Shown here one piece after another: positions 55,572 through 63,537 of a DNA stretch of 64,000 nt. How positions within the stretch are numbered: the stretch's first letter is position 1; each line of letters opens with the position of its first letter. Made by a program: the position numbers and the translations under genes. The DNA is from Croceibacterium xixiisoli (GTDB lineage Bacteria > Pseudomonadota > Alphaproteobacteria > Sphingomonadales > Sphingomonadaceae): assembly GCF_009827305.1 (NCBI RefSeq), contig NZ_WTYJ01000001.1:1612001-1676000 (forward strand). Reading direction: 5' to 3'. A model generated the notes under the pieces. It saw only the letters and a list, made by a program, of their open reading frames with translations. It did not search any database and was not told the origin of the DNA.

Positions 55572-56209
55572 CCGGGCGGCTTTGCCAGCTTGCGACCGAT
55601 TGGCGCGGCTCAGTGCCGCCGTTCGGCACGATGGCTGAAGAAAAGATCGATGGGTGGCGCGCGCTCTACCTGCGCGGCCATGACGGCACGCCACGGCTCT
55701 ACACCCGCAACGGCCGGCGCATCGAAGGGGTGGCGCACATCGTCCACCGTCTGGCGCAGCTTGAGCGGATCGCAGGGCAGCCGCTGTTCATCGATGGGGA
55801 ATTGCAGGTCGATGGGACCTTGGACGCCACGAAGCGCTGGTGCGAGGCTGGCTGGCGCATGGGAGGCGACAAGGGGGTGTTCCATGCCTTCGACTGCCTG
55901 CCGCTGGCAGACTGGCGCAGCGGGGGCGGGGATGCCCCCCTCACGGCGCGCAAGGCGATGCTGGTCGATCTGATCAGGCAGGCTGATGCTGATCCCTCCC
56001 TATCGTGGGAATGGCGCCCAGGCAGCCGTGGTGCGGATGGGGAAGCGTCGCCGGTGCGGCTGGTCGATGACGTCTGGCTGGGCGATGGTGACGACGTGGA
56101 GCGGGAGGCGCGGCGTGTCTGGTCGGCGGGTGGGGAAGGGCTGATGCTAAAGGATACGCAGGCAGTCTATCGGCGCCACAGGAACGCTAGCTGGCTCAAG
56201 GTGAAATAG
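55568..56209 (+). CDS. Minimal ATP-dependent DNA ligase, catalytic core only
   Basis: A 213-aa nucleotidyltransferase. Motif I KIDG (Lys26, AMP acceptor) is in MAEEKIDGWRA; RNGRR, LFIDGEL and FHAFDCLP match motifs Ia, II/III and IIIa; EGLMLK (190-195) is motif IV; WLKVK (209-213) is motif V. The protein stops there, so the C-terminal OB-fold and motif VI are missing. Phage and plasmid ligases this short exist but are unusual. It overlaps the Xre gene by four bases. Confidence 0.85.
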   Translation: MTGRLCQLATDWRGSVPPFGTMAEEKIDGWRALYLRGHDGTPRLYTRNGRRIEGVAHIVHRLAQLERIAGQPLFIDGELQVDGTLDATKRWCEAGWRMGGDKGVFHAFDCLPLADWRSGGGDAPLTARKAMLVDLIRQADADPSLSWEWRPGSRGADGEASPVRLVDDVWLGDGDDVEREARRVWSAGGEGLMLKDTQAVYRRHRNASWLKVK

Positions 56210-56259
56210 CTCACCCGGTGATGAATGCCTGGCCTCGCAACGGGCCAGGCATTCAACTT

Positions 56260-56517
56260 TTAGCAATCAGGCAGCAGCAGCAGATTGTTCTGCCCGTAGC
56301 CGTCCGCACTCGTTGTGAGGTACTTACGGTTGTTTCGCACTCTCACATAAACGTCCGCCCGACGACCGTAATTAGTGAAGAATGTGTGCGTCCTGTTCTC
56401 GATGAATGAGATTATGTCGTCAGTGCCGTAGATGTGTCCGCCAACCTCGCATGCATCGATGCGACGATCAGCATCGGGACCGTCCTTGCGCGTTCGAGTG
56501 ATCTGATGATCTGCCAT
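56260..56517 (-). CDS. DUF3892 domain-containing protein
   Basis: An 85-aa protein matching DUF3892: ITRTRKDGPDADRRIDACEVGG, DDIISFIENRTHTFFT and NNLLLLPDC. Found in phages and mobile elements; function unknown. It runs opposite to its neighbours. Confidence 0.82.
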   Translation of the reverse strand: MADHQITRTRKDGPDADRRIDACEVGGHIYGTDDIISFIENRTHTFFTNYGRRADVYVRVRNNRKYLTTSADGYGQNNLLLLPDC

Positions 56518-57146
56518 GTTATTTTACTCACATCGTGGCGAAAGCCCATCGGCCCGCCGTAGTTTGGGTGTGAGGTCGCTTGACGGCGATGAGGCAAATG
56601 ACGAGACCGTCATCGCTTCCAAAAGCATCGATATCTGCGCGACCTCGTCGTGTTGCATTCGATCTGAAGGGGGCTGGGTTGCCGCCCGGCCCCCTTCTTC
56701 GCTCCTGCTTGGTTAATGGTGGTCGTTCAGGCTGCACTTGCAAGAGAAAGATTTCCCCCATTTCCACAGGTTCATTGCAAACAGCGCCGCGACTCACGCT
56801 GAACTGTGGGGTTCGTGTGTTTCAAGGCAGATTAGCAACATATCTTTCCCCCGAGTTGTTGGTTGAAATGAGAACTGCCCCGTCTTTTTGTCGCTGCATG
56901 CTTATGAACGGGGCAGGCGTGCTGGATCTTCCGAGAGAGTAAAGAACTCTCGTCGCATGCGGACAACGAAGTGGCGCTGGCTTATGAGCTGGCGTGCCAT
57001 CGGCATCGGCTGGGACAACAGGGCCCGGAACATGGCGCTCGGCTGAAAGCTGGGACAGTATGTGGAATAGCACAAGCGTTAGGCGGATGGCCGGGTGACT
57101 CCCGCTCGGGAACTGATAGGCTCGCGCAGCAGCTTTGGAGAGCGCC
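56518..57146. other. 629-base stretch without a supported gene
   Basis: Overlapping open frames have no motifs or ribosome sites. A hairpin GAAGGGGGC/GCCCCCTTC (56666-56674 with 56689-56697) may be a terminator. The remainder could be decayed phage sequence. Confidence 0.5.
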
Positions 57147-57374
57147 ATGAACGGGTCAGATATCGTGTTACGCGATAAGATAATTACGCTTGCCGCCGAA
57201 AACCGGGAAGTCACGCTGCAGCTGGTCAGCGGCGATGCAATCAAGGTCACGCAGGCCTCATATAGCGAAGCGCACGGCGACCTCTTGGACTGCAGAACGT
57301 CTGATGGTCATGATGCCATAGTGAGAATCGAAGCTGTGGTTGCTGTCGTCATCTCGACGTTCGACCAACATTGA
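57147..57374 (+). CDS. Small hypothetical protein
   Basis: A 75-aa protein (MNGSDIVLRDKIITLAAENREV start) of alternating hydrophobic and polar residues suggesting a small beta-rich fold. GGAGAG precedes the ATG. No family recognised. Confidence 0.52.
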   Translation: MNGSDIVLRDKIITLAAENREVTLQLVSGDAIKVTQASYSEAHGDLLDCRTSDGHDAIVRIEAVVAVVISTFDQH

Positions 57375-57448
57375 AAGCTGTCGCGAGGGGGGATTAGGCT
57401 TTCGATCGTCCTGGCATTGTTTCGTCAAACCTATGCTGTGATATCGAC

Positions 57449-57478
57449 GCGGGGCGGCACATGCCCATGCCGCCCCGC
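57449..57478 (-). terminator. Hairpin after the phage virion-type genes
   Basis: A perfect 11-bp stem (57449-57459 with 57468-57478), 8-base loop, 40 bases past the stop of the converging gene. No T-tract, so terminator function is probable but not certain. Confidence 0.5.
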
Positions 57479-57517
57479 TCCACATCGGCAGGGGACTATC
57501 TGCCGACGCGGATCCCG

Positions 57518-58312
57518 TCAGATCACGGATTGAATCGCGAAATCCTGCGCAAAGGTCGCAGGCTTGGGCCGGCCCTTGGCAAAGGGCGGCTTTTTCAACA
57601 CGCCGAAATAGGTTTTTGCCTGCCGGTAGGGGTGGGGCTCAGGGTCGAAGCATAGATAGACCATGCCCCGCGTGCCCAGCTGGCGCGCCATCGGCTCGAA
57701 CATCTCCACGATCTCGGTCTCGGTCTGCCATGCGAGCGTGAAATCGACCGTCCGGATGGTCACGCCAGGCTCGATGTTGAGCACGCCCCATTGCGTGAAC
57801 TTGGCCGCGCCGAGATCCTCCACACCGCGCTGGAAATCCCGGTCATAGAACCGGCCGGGCTCGATCCGGCGGCCGAGCACCAGCGTCGAGGCTTCGAACG
57901 GGCCGACATGCCCGGCGATATCGATGCGGAACCATCGCGCCTCGATCGGCTGGGGCAATTCCAGATGGGAGTGATAGAGACCGTCATCACGGACGATCGC
58001 CGGATCGATGAACGGCAGAGCGCCGCTATCGAAGGGCGCGGCCCCGCTGACCTGCGCAGACGTGGCGCCCAGCCGCAATCTGATAGTGGTGCCCGGCTGG
58101 GCGTTGGCGGCCAGCATGGCGCAGAAATCGATGGGCTGATCCCTGCCGAATTCGCCGGTGCACCAGTGGGCGCCGTCGAATTCGCTGCGCCAGGTCAGCG
58201 CGACAGCGTCCTCCCGCGCGAGATTGTGGACCGGCTGGCCCAAGGCGGCGCTGCCGGCGTTTAGGCCTTCCAGCGGCACGGGAACGACGAAGAACGGTTT
58301 TCTGATCGCCAT
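57518..58312 (-). CDS. Phage virion-associated hypothetical protein
   Basis: A 264-aa protein starting MAIRKPFFVVPVPLEG. It has WRSEFDGAHWCTGEF, HSHLELPQPIEARWFRIDIAGHVG and, near the end, YRQAKTYFGVLKKPPFAKG. This layout is known to me from sphingomonad and caulobacter-type prophages near tail genes; a tail-tip or fibre-associated role is an inference. ATG 58312 fits the conserved start. The gene upstream ends only 4 bases away. Confidence 0.62.
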   Translation of the reverse strand: MAIRKPFFVVPVPLEGLNAGSAALGQPVHNLAREDAVALTWRSEFDGAHWCTGEFGRDQPIDFCAMLAANAQPGTTIRLRLGATSAQVSGAAPFDSGALPFIDPAIVRDDGLYHSHLELPQPIEARWFRIDIAGHVGPFEASTLVLGRRIEPGRFYDRDFQRGVEDLGAAKFTQWGVLNIEPGVTIRTVDFTLAWQTETEIVEMFEPMARQLGTRGMVYLCFDPEPHPYRQAKTYFGVLKKPPFAKGRPKPATFAQDFAIQSVI

Positions 58313-58316
58313 GGCC

Positions 58317-58691
58317 TTACCCCCACACCACCATTTTCGCGGTCTGCGTCGCGAAGTCCATAGAGACGTCCGCCACAAGGCTCGGCTGGGACGTGCCGCG
58401 CTGCCGGTCCTCGTAATGCGCGCTCGGCACAACCGGGCCTGACAGGGGCAGGGCGAGCACCTCATCCAGCCCGGTCACCGTGACGCCGAATCGGCGGCGA
58501 TCGGCAGACAGCAGGTCGTGCCGCTGGCGGGCCATGATCTGGGCATCGGCGACATTCACGAAGAAGCTTTCGACAGGATTTTCATCGCTGCGTGCGAGGT
58601 TGCCGTACCGGGCCGAAACCGGCGGACTCTCAACGGTTGCGCGGCGATATTCGCTCAGGACGAAGCCTATTCTGGCAGGTGAAGCGGGCAT
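58317..58691 (-). CDS. Phage-type hypothetical protein
   Basis: A 124-aa protein (MPASPARIGFVLSEYRRATVES start) with AAAGGA six bases upstream of ATG 58691. It is immediately upstream of the 264-aa virion-type protein and probably cotranscribed and functionally linked. No named family. Confidence 0.55.
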   Translation of the reverse strand: MPASPARIGFVLSEYRRATVESPPVSARYGNLARSDENPVESFFVNVADAQIMARQRHDLLSADRRRFGVTVTGLDEVLALPLSGPVVPSAHYEDRQRGTSQPSLVADVSMDFATQTAKMVVWG

Positions 58692-58757
58692 GCTTGTTCC
58701 TTTCAAACGTGACGGATGTTCTCAATTCGTTCTCGTTGGCGTAAATGTCCATGCGCG

Positions 58758-59120
58758 ATGGCGAACCGACCGATTCCTGACCTGACCCGGCTGGCCCTGC
58801 GCGTGGTGATCGATGCCGCCGCCCGGGCGGAGGCGGGCATTGTCGAGCGGACCTGGGGGCATCGCTTTGCACTGGCCTATCTGGTGGGGCAGAGGATCGC
58901 TCAGCCTTGGCAGGCGGCCCATTTCTGGGAGCACCTGGCGTACGAGCATCTGGCCTCTGAATTCGAGCATGGCGCTAGCTACCTCGATACGACCGCGCTG
59001 ACGGGCTGCATCAATAATTGGTGCTACGCGGCTGGCGTCGATTTGCCGGATCTCCGTCGCCTCGGGCGGCGTTATTTCCCTGACCTCGAGATTGAGGCCG
59101 GAACGCAGGACCATCCCGCA
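58758..59120 (+). CDS. Hypothetical ORF running in frame into the SRAP gene
   Basis: 121 codons from ATG 58758 (MANRPIPDLTRLALRVVIDA) with no stop before the SRAP start at 59121. The content looks like a folded helical protein (GHRFALAYLVGQRIAQPWQAAHFWEHLAYEHLA), not random sequence, and no family was recognised. Either it is an N-terminal extension of SRAP, or its own stop was lost and translation of SRAP begins internally. Confidence 0.45.
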
Positions 59121-59798
59121 ATGTGCAATCGCTACAGACCCGGCGAGCGTGACACGATCCGCTCGCTATTCGATGCGCGGATGCTCCGCGAATTCAACGA
59201 GGGCCCTGAGATCGTCCACCCCAAGGATCCGGCGTGGGTTGTCCGGCTGGATCAGGGCGCCCGGGTCATGGATCAGATGATCTGGGGCTTTCCGACCTAT
59301 GTCCGCACCAAAGCAGGCGTGCCGCTGAAACCCCGCCCGACGAACAATGCGCGGATCGAAAAGCTGGACGGCTATTGGCGACGCTGGGCCGAAAAGCCGG
59401 AGCACCGCTGCCTGATCCCCACCGCCGCATGGGCGGAAGCTGTGGGCCCTGCCGGCGAGATGACTACGACATGGCTCTCTCTCGACGGGGCGCCGATGTT
59501 CGCCTGGGCAGGCCTTTGGCGCGACAGCGACGAGTGGGGCGCCTGCTACACGGGCGTGATGACGCAGAGCGACGAGCGGCTGGCGTCCATCCACGAGCGA
59601 TCCCCGGTGATTCTGAGGCCCGGCGAGTGGGAAACCTGGCTTAATGCGCCGTTACCGGACATTATGCAGTTCGACCGGCAGTTTCCTGCCAGCGAGATCA
59701 AGGTCGAACCTACCCGGAAATTATGGGGCAGCGGCAAGGAAGCGCCGCTCAACACGCAAGGTGGCCTCCTACCAATGATGACGGGGAACAAGGAGTGA
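59121..59798 (+). CDS. SOS response-associated peptidase (SRAP; YedK/HMCES-like)
   Basis: A 225-aa protein beginning MCNRYRPGE, so Cys2 becomes N-terminal after Met removal and can crosslink abasic DNA. PTNNARIEKL (Asn), RCLIPTAAWAEAVGP (Glu) and LASIHERSPVIL (His) are the other active-site segments. SRAP proteins shield abasic sites in single-stranded DNA. ATG 59121 is selected because a free Cys2 is essential. The frame upstream is open, discussed separately. Confidence 0.85.
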   Translation: MCNRYRPGERDTIRSLFDARMLREFNEGPEIVHPKDPAWVVRLDQGARVMDQMIWGFPTYVRTKAGVPLKPRPTNNARIEKLDGYWRRWAEKPEHRCLIPTAAWAEAVGPAGEMTTTWLSLDGAPMFAWAGLWRDSDEWGACYTGVMTQSDERLASIHERSPVILRPGEWETWLNAPLPDIMQFDRQFPASEIKVEPTRKLWGSGKEAPLNTQGGLLPMMTGNKE

Positions 59799-59802
59799 GA
59801 CG

Positions 59803-60189
59803 ATGGAAATGGTACCGATGACGATCCCGCCAGCTGATGAGGTGCGCGCCCGCCTGGAAGAGCTGATCACGGCGCATGGCGAGCAAGGCATGAACAGCCC
59901 ACTCGGTGATTACATCGCCAGCCTGGAGCCTGACGTGGTCACCGATTGGGCCGATCCGAGGGGCGAAGGGTTCGGCTATAAGTTCGAATGCACTGGCGGC
60001 GACGAGGTCCGCCTCGATATGCAGCTCGTTCATCGCTCGGCGATCAACAGAAATGGTATCGGCTGGCGGGTATCGTATGAACTGAGCCTTTTCCGGCGAG
60101 CGGAGCATAAGGATATCCAGATCATCGCCAACAACATGGTGTTGCTGGATGCTGAGAAGCGAAACCATCCGCCGACCTGGGAGGCCTGA
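59803..60189 (+). CDS. Hypothetical protein
   Basis: A 128-aa soluble acidic protein. AAGGAG at the end of the SRAP gene serves its start (the stop is 5 bases before the ATG). No family recognised. Confidence 0.6.
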   Translation: MEMVPMTIPPADEVRARLEELITAHGEQGMNSPLGDYIASLEPDVVTDWADPRGEGFGYKFECTGGDEVRLDMQLVHRSAINRNGIGWRVSYELSLFRRAEHKDIQIIANNMVLLDAEKRNHPPTWEA

Positions 60190-60190
60190 T

Positions 60191-60394
60191 GTGTCTGAAC
60201 TGCTGAAGCAACTGCGCGCGGTCGATGATGAGGCGATTCAACGCGCGCTGGATGGCGCCTATGTTGCCTTTCCGATCAACAACGCAGCCGAGTTTGCCGA
60301 GGCGTTCCAGCGGGTGCTGGGCGAGGTAGCGGGGCATTGGGGCGGTGATGACCAACCGTCCGATGAATATGTGAGCGTGCCTCGGCTGGGTTAA
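60191..60394 (+). CDS. Small hypothetical protein, GTG start
   Basis: A 67-aa protein starting (V)SELLKQLRAVDDEAIQRAL, helical. GGGAGG precedes the GTG, and the preceding stop is 1 base before. No family recognised. Confidence 0.55.
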   Translation: MSELLKQLRAVDDEAIQRALDGAYVAFPINNAAEFAEAFQRVLGEVAGHWGGDDQPSDEYVSVPRLG

Positions 60395-60416
60395 TCCGGC
60401 CGATAGCGGGAGATGG

Positions 60417-60623
60417 ATGATGGTGACCCCTGAGCGGAAATTCGTGGTTGAAGAAATCGAAGGCCAGTTCGTGGTTGTCGATCAGTCCCTGACGATCCGG
60501 CACAACGATAGTTGGACCATCGCGAGCATCGCCGGCTCTGCCAAGCTCCACGAAATCCACGACACCCGGGCGGCTGCTGATCGCGCCTGCCATGAAGCCA
60601 ACGCGGGACTGACCAAAGAGTGA
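60417..60623 (+). CDS. Small hypothetical protein
   Basis: A 68-aa protein (MMVTPERKFVVEEIEGQFVVVD start), mixed beta/alpha, ending AADRACHEANAGLTKE. Its TGA overlaps the GTG of the nuclease gene, indicating coupling. GGGAG lies just upstream. No family recognised. Confidence 0.58.
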   Translation: MMVTPERKFVVEEIEGQFVVVDQSLTIRHNDSWTIASIAGSAKLHEIHDTRAAADRACHEANAGLTKE

Positions 60624-60976
60624 TCCTGTTCGCTGCGGCGCTTTCCATTGCCGTCTGCCCCACCTCCGGCCAGCGCTTCACCTGCGTCCACGATGGCGAC
60701 AGCATCGTCATCGACCGCGAGCGCATCCGCATCGCCGATATCGACACGCCTGAGCTCGACGGCCGATGCCAGGACGAGCGTCGCCGCGCGGTCCGCGCGC
60801 GCGATCGGCTAGTGCGGCTTCTGTCGTCGGGCGATATCGAGATTCGGCGGACGGGCAAGGATCGCTATAAGCGGACGCTGGCGATCATCACTCGCGATGG
60901 GCGATCGGTCGGCGATATCCTCGTCAGCGAGGGGCTGGCAAGGACTTGGGCGGGACGGCGGGAACCCTGGTGCTGA
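60620..60976 (+). CDS. Thermonuclease (SNase-like) family protein
   Basis: A 118-aa nuclease of the staphylococcal-nuclease fold. CVHDGDSIVIDRERIRIADIDTPE (22-45) holds the Ca2+ and catalytic residues (Asp in DGD, Arg, Asp and Glu in DIDTPE), and GKDRYKRTLA supplies the second Arg. A GTG start overlapping the upstream stop is used. The N-terminus is hydrophobic and could be an export signal. Phage and plasmid versions of this length are common. Confidence 0.83.
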   Translation: MILFAAALSIAVCPTSGQRFTCVHDGDSIVIDRERIRIADIDTPELDGRCQDERRRAVRARDRLVRLLSSGDIEIRRTGKDRYKRTLAIITRDGRSVGDILVSEGLARTWAGRREPWC

Positions 60977-61141
60977 CCTGTTTCGAGACACTCACCTGCA
61001 GGTCGTTTTTCACGCACATCCTTAATGTAACGCAATTGTTTCATGGCGCTCAGTGATCCGCGAATCTACGTGGCGCGCGACGAGGGGGCTTTGGACGGCA
61101 ACTATCGTTGGACATGACAATGACGGCCAGGGGGCAGCTCT

Positions 61142-61330
61142 ATGTTTATGCTGACTATTTGTGAATTTTTTGGGCATCGCGTTAACCGGAAAAGGGTGGG
61201 TCACGATGGTCTGAATTATCGGACCCAATGCACACGCTGTAACTCGTCTCTGATCCGCCATTCCCATGGCTGGGCGCTATATGATCCTGCTGCACATGCC
61301 GATGACCGGCGCGCGGAAGTATTCAGCTGA
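61142..61330 (+). CDS. Small zinc-binding phage-type protein (DUF1660-like)
   Basis: A 62-aa protein with ICEFFGHR, then NYRTQCTRCNSSL: four zinc ligands (Cys, His, Cys, Cys) as in DUF1660-type phage proteins. Its stop overlaps the CTG of the following Xre frame. Assignment moderate. Confidence 0.55.
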   Translation: MFMLTICEFFGHRVNRKRVGHDGLNYRTQCTRCNSSLIRHSHGWALYDPAAHADDRRAEVFS

Positions 61331-61359
61331 GCAACCCGTTTGCACACGAATTCGGCGAC

Positions 61360-61719
61360 TTGTTACGTCAGGAGCGGAAACAACGCTCCCTGAAGCTGGC
61401 CGACTTGGCGCGCGAGATTGACCTGAGTGTCCCGTACCTCAGCCAGATCGAGACAGGCGCCAAGCCGGTGCGGCATGCTCATGTCGCTCGCATTATTCAC
61501 AAGCTGGGTCTTGATGCCGACACGGAAACCAAGCTTCGCCGTGCCGCTGCTTTGTCAGCGTCACAGTATGTTATCGCACTGCCAGAGGGTGCTCAGGCTG
61601 ACGATCGGATCCTCGCAGCCCAGATTGCAGCGATGTTTTCCTCGCTGACGCCTGATCAGAAAGAGGCGCTGCGGGTGATCTTCTCGAGCCCCGACAACGT
61701 TCGTTATTCTGGCTGCTGA
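61360..61719 (+). CDS. Xre-family transcriptional regulator
   Basis: A 119-aa protein (from TTG 61360) with an HTH: LLRQERKQRSLKLADLAREIDLSVPYLSQIETGAKP. The C-terminal part is helical. No ATG or GTG is available: the frame opens after a stop at 61303 and offers CTG 61327, which overlaps the stop of the previous gene and would add SNPFAHEFGDL, or TTG 61360. The CTG start gives the more natural Xre N-terminus. Confidence 0.72.
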   Translation: MLRQERKQRSLKLADLAREIDLSVPYLSQIETGAKPVRHAHVARIIHKLGLDADTETKLRRAAALSASQYVIALPEGAQADDRILAAQIAAMFSSLTPDQKEALRVIFSSPDNVRYSGC

Positions 61720-61784
61720 ACCACAGCGCCTATCGTACTGGTCGTTCTCACGGCCACGAGGACGGGAGGGAACTGGCCCCAGGC

Positions 61785-61819
61785 AAAGAAAACCCCGCCG
61801 ATCCGGAGATGGCGGGGAA
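61785..61819 (-). terminator. Rho-independent terminator for the P63C gene
   Basis: CCCCGCC (61793-61799) pairs with GGCGGGG (61811-61817); on the minus strand it is followed by TTTTCTTT. It lies just past the stop at 61841. Confidence 0.75.
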
Positions 61820-61840
61820 TTGTCACGGCACTATGCTGCT

Positions 61841-62902
61841 TCAGTCGTAGACAGCCAAAAGCCCTTGCTTGCCGTAATGATGCTGCACCTTCTGTCGCAA
61901 CTCATTCATTGTTTCACAAGATTTTGCGAGCCCAACGATCTCGTAACACCGGGCAACCAACTGCCGGGCACCGTGGTTTTCCGTGAGATTTTGATGCCAG
62001 CGGATGCCTGGCGCTGGGCGGTTATCACGAAGATACTTCGCCACATCGGGATCCAAGGTATCGTAAATCAGTTCGATGACGAGCTTGCCCCAGTATTTCG
62101 GCCTGCTGCTTAATGGGCCCTGCCAATTGGTCAGCCGTCCGAACTCCTCCCATAGGTCGTCTGGGAATGTTTTTTCCCAAGCGCGCAACTCTTCGGCAAT
62201 GAAAAGCCTGAGCTTGACCTGGAGAGCATCCTCAGCGCGTTCAAACTGATATCCCGTCGCCTCGTCAATCAGGGCATCAAGTCCGGTGCGGGTCAGACCC
62301 GCAGTGAGAACTGCGCATTTGATCGCGATTTGCCTCTGTCGGTCTGTCAGTGGGGCCTGCTTGTACAGTGCCTGCACATAACCTCGGCAGATCAGTTCAA
62401 AGTGCTCTGTGGTCATCCCCCTACCGGAAAACTGAGTGCCCGGGATGGAAAAATCCAAAAGTTCGGCCAGGATCAAGTCATTGTTAATGTAAGACTTTAG
62501 TGCAGACACACCAGTAAACTTGGCCAGGTCGCCGCTGTCTGCTTCGGCAATCGATTTAACTGCCGATCGAAGGGAAATCACCCTGTCGCCAGTGTCGAGG
62601 ACATAAACGTCAAGTTCATCCCCGCCGAGGTCAATCTTACCCCTCCATTTAGCGAATGGCGATGCTGGAAAACCGCCTTCAGGTTCGACAATAATTTTGG
62701 ATGGTTGCCGACCAGGTTGCATTTCCAATGGGTCAATAGACAGGCCAATTTCCGAACCGGCTGTGATGATCTTGTGGTGCCACTTCGCCGGGATCCGTCC
62801 GGTACTCACCCAATATTGTACGGTGCTCTGCTTAACGGACAGCATCCGCGCCAGTTCGGACTGGCTACCAAACCTTGCGACTAATGTTTCGACTCGGTTC
62901 AT
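61841..62902 (-). CDS. P63C-domain protein with N-terminal helix-turn-helix
   Basis: A 353-aa protein. An N-terminal HTH (about 1-55): VARFGSQSELARMLSVKQSTVQYWVSTGRIPAKWHHKII is of the carph-isopro/YdaS type found in phage repressors. The C-terminal P63C domain (about 240-350) includes PKYWGKLVIELIYDTLDPDVAKYL and RWHQNL. P63C proteins are phage/mobile-element proteins of unclear role. ATG 62902 has AAGGAG six bases upstream. Strong palindromes lie just beyond the start, suggesting self-control. Confidence 0.8.
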   Translation of the reverse strand: MNRVETLVARFGSQSELARMLSVKQSTVQYWVSTGRIPAKWHHKIITAGSEIGLSIDPLEMQPGRQPSKIIVEPEGGFPASPFAKWRGKIDLGGDELDVYVLDTGDRVISLRSAVKSIAEADSGDLAKFTGVSALKSYINNDLILAELLDFSIPGTQFSGRGMTTEHFELICRGYVQALYKQAPLTDRQRQIAIKCAVLTAGLTRTGLDALIDEATGYQFERAEDALQVKLRLFIAEELRAWEKTFPDDLWEEFGRLTNWQGPLSSRPKYWGKLVIELIYDTLDPDVAKYLRDNRPAPGIRWHQNLTENHGARQLVARCYEIVGLAKSCETMNELRQKVQHHYGKQGLLAVYD

Positions 62903-62925
62903 GCGCAACTCCTTCCCACCAGCAG

Positions 62926-62966
62926 CTAACAAAAATTATTGGTAGCTGCTAACGAAAATTTTCGTT
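62926..62966. promoter_or_regulatory. Operator-like repeats upstream of the P63C gene
   Basis: A perfect 16-bp palindrome AACGAAAATTTTCGTT (62951-62966). The unit GCTAACGAAAATT has a near copy, GCTAACAAAAATT, about 22 bases away toward the gene, so a dimer could bind two sites. The HTH of the P63C protein is the obvious candidate. Confidence 0.55.
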
Positions 62967-63130
62967 GGCCAATTCCCTACGCATTCCCACGCACATAGAA
63001 ACACGGCGCCGACTAGCAACGCACCATAGCCCAGTCGCACACGCCCGCGGCTCCTGAAAGATAACGCCCGAAAATTCTCAGTTGCCGCTGCCATCGGCCC
63101 GCTGCATGTTTCCGCATGGAGAGGAAGACC

Positions 63131-63229
63131 ATGCAAGACCGTGAAACCTTCGTATTCTTCGTCGGCATCATCTGCGGATTTATCGTGCTCTTCGGCGGCC
63201 TCGCCCTGTTGATCAGCTGGGCATTTTAG
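63131..63229 (+). CDS. 32-aa single-span membrane peptide
   Basis: MQDRETFVFFVGIICGFIVL... ending LLISWAF: a charged N-terminus followed by one long hydrophobic helix. GGAGAGGA precedes the ATG. Below the usual gene-length cut-off. No homologue recognised; could be a small phage membrane protein such as a holin accessory. Confidence 0.48.
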   Translation: MQDRETFVFFVGIICGFIVLFGGLALLISWAF

Positions 63230-63288
63230 CCATTCCGTCATTTTGCCGCCCCGCCTCAAACGGGATCACCCAGTGGATGTGCCAACCG

Positions 63289-63537
63289 TCAACGTGTTTG
63301 ATCGACCGCAGCTGACCTGAAGGCTGAAATCTGCAGCATGTATAGAATCAATCCCTCGGCGTTAGTGACGTCCATTTGCCATTCTTGATCGACCCAGAGT
63401 TCACCTGCGTGCTCCGTCAAAAGCTGACCAGTTCGCTTCGCTGCCTCCACGCGTGCCGCAGTGCTGTCAGCCAGCTCCGCCCCTTCTGTGAGCATTACAT
63501 GCGTTGGTGTGCGGACCTCGAAGTTGTAAAATGGCAA
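63289..63537 (-). CDS. DUF6894-like protein
   Basis: An 82-aa protein starting LPFYNFEVRTPTHVML, with EGAELADSTAARVEAAKRTGQLLTEHAG and WQMDVTNAEGLILYMLQIS: the beta-helix-beta layout of DUF6894. A TTG start at 63537 with GGGAG seven bases upstream is proposed. Function unknown. Confidence 0.62.
   Translation of the reverse strand: MPFYNFEVRTPTHVMLTEGAELADSTAARVEAAKRTGQLLTEHAGELWVDQEWQMDVTNAEGLILYMLQISAFRSAAVDQTR

Noticed and set aside
56580-57250. Frames of 120-142 codons on both strands in the element
   Set aside because: No recognisable domain or ribosome site, and they overlap each other.
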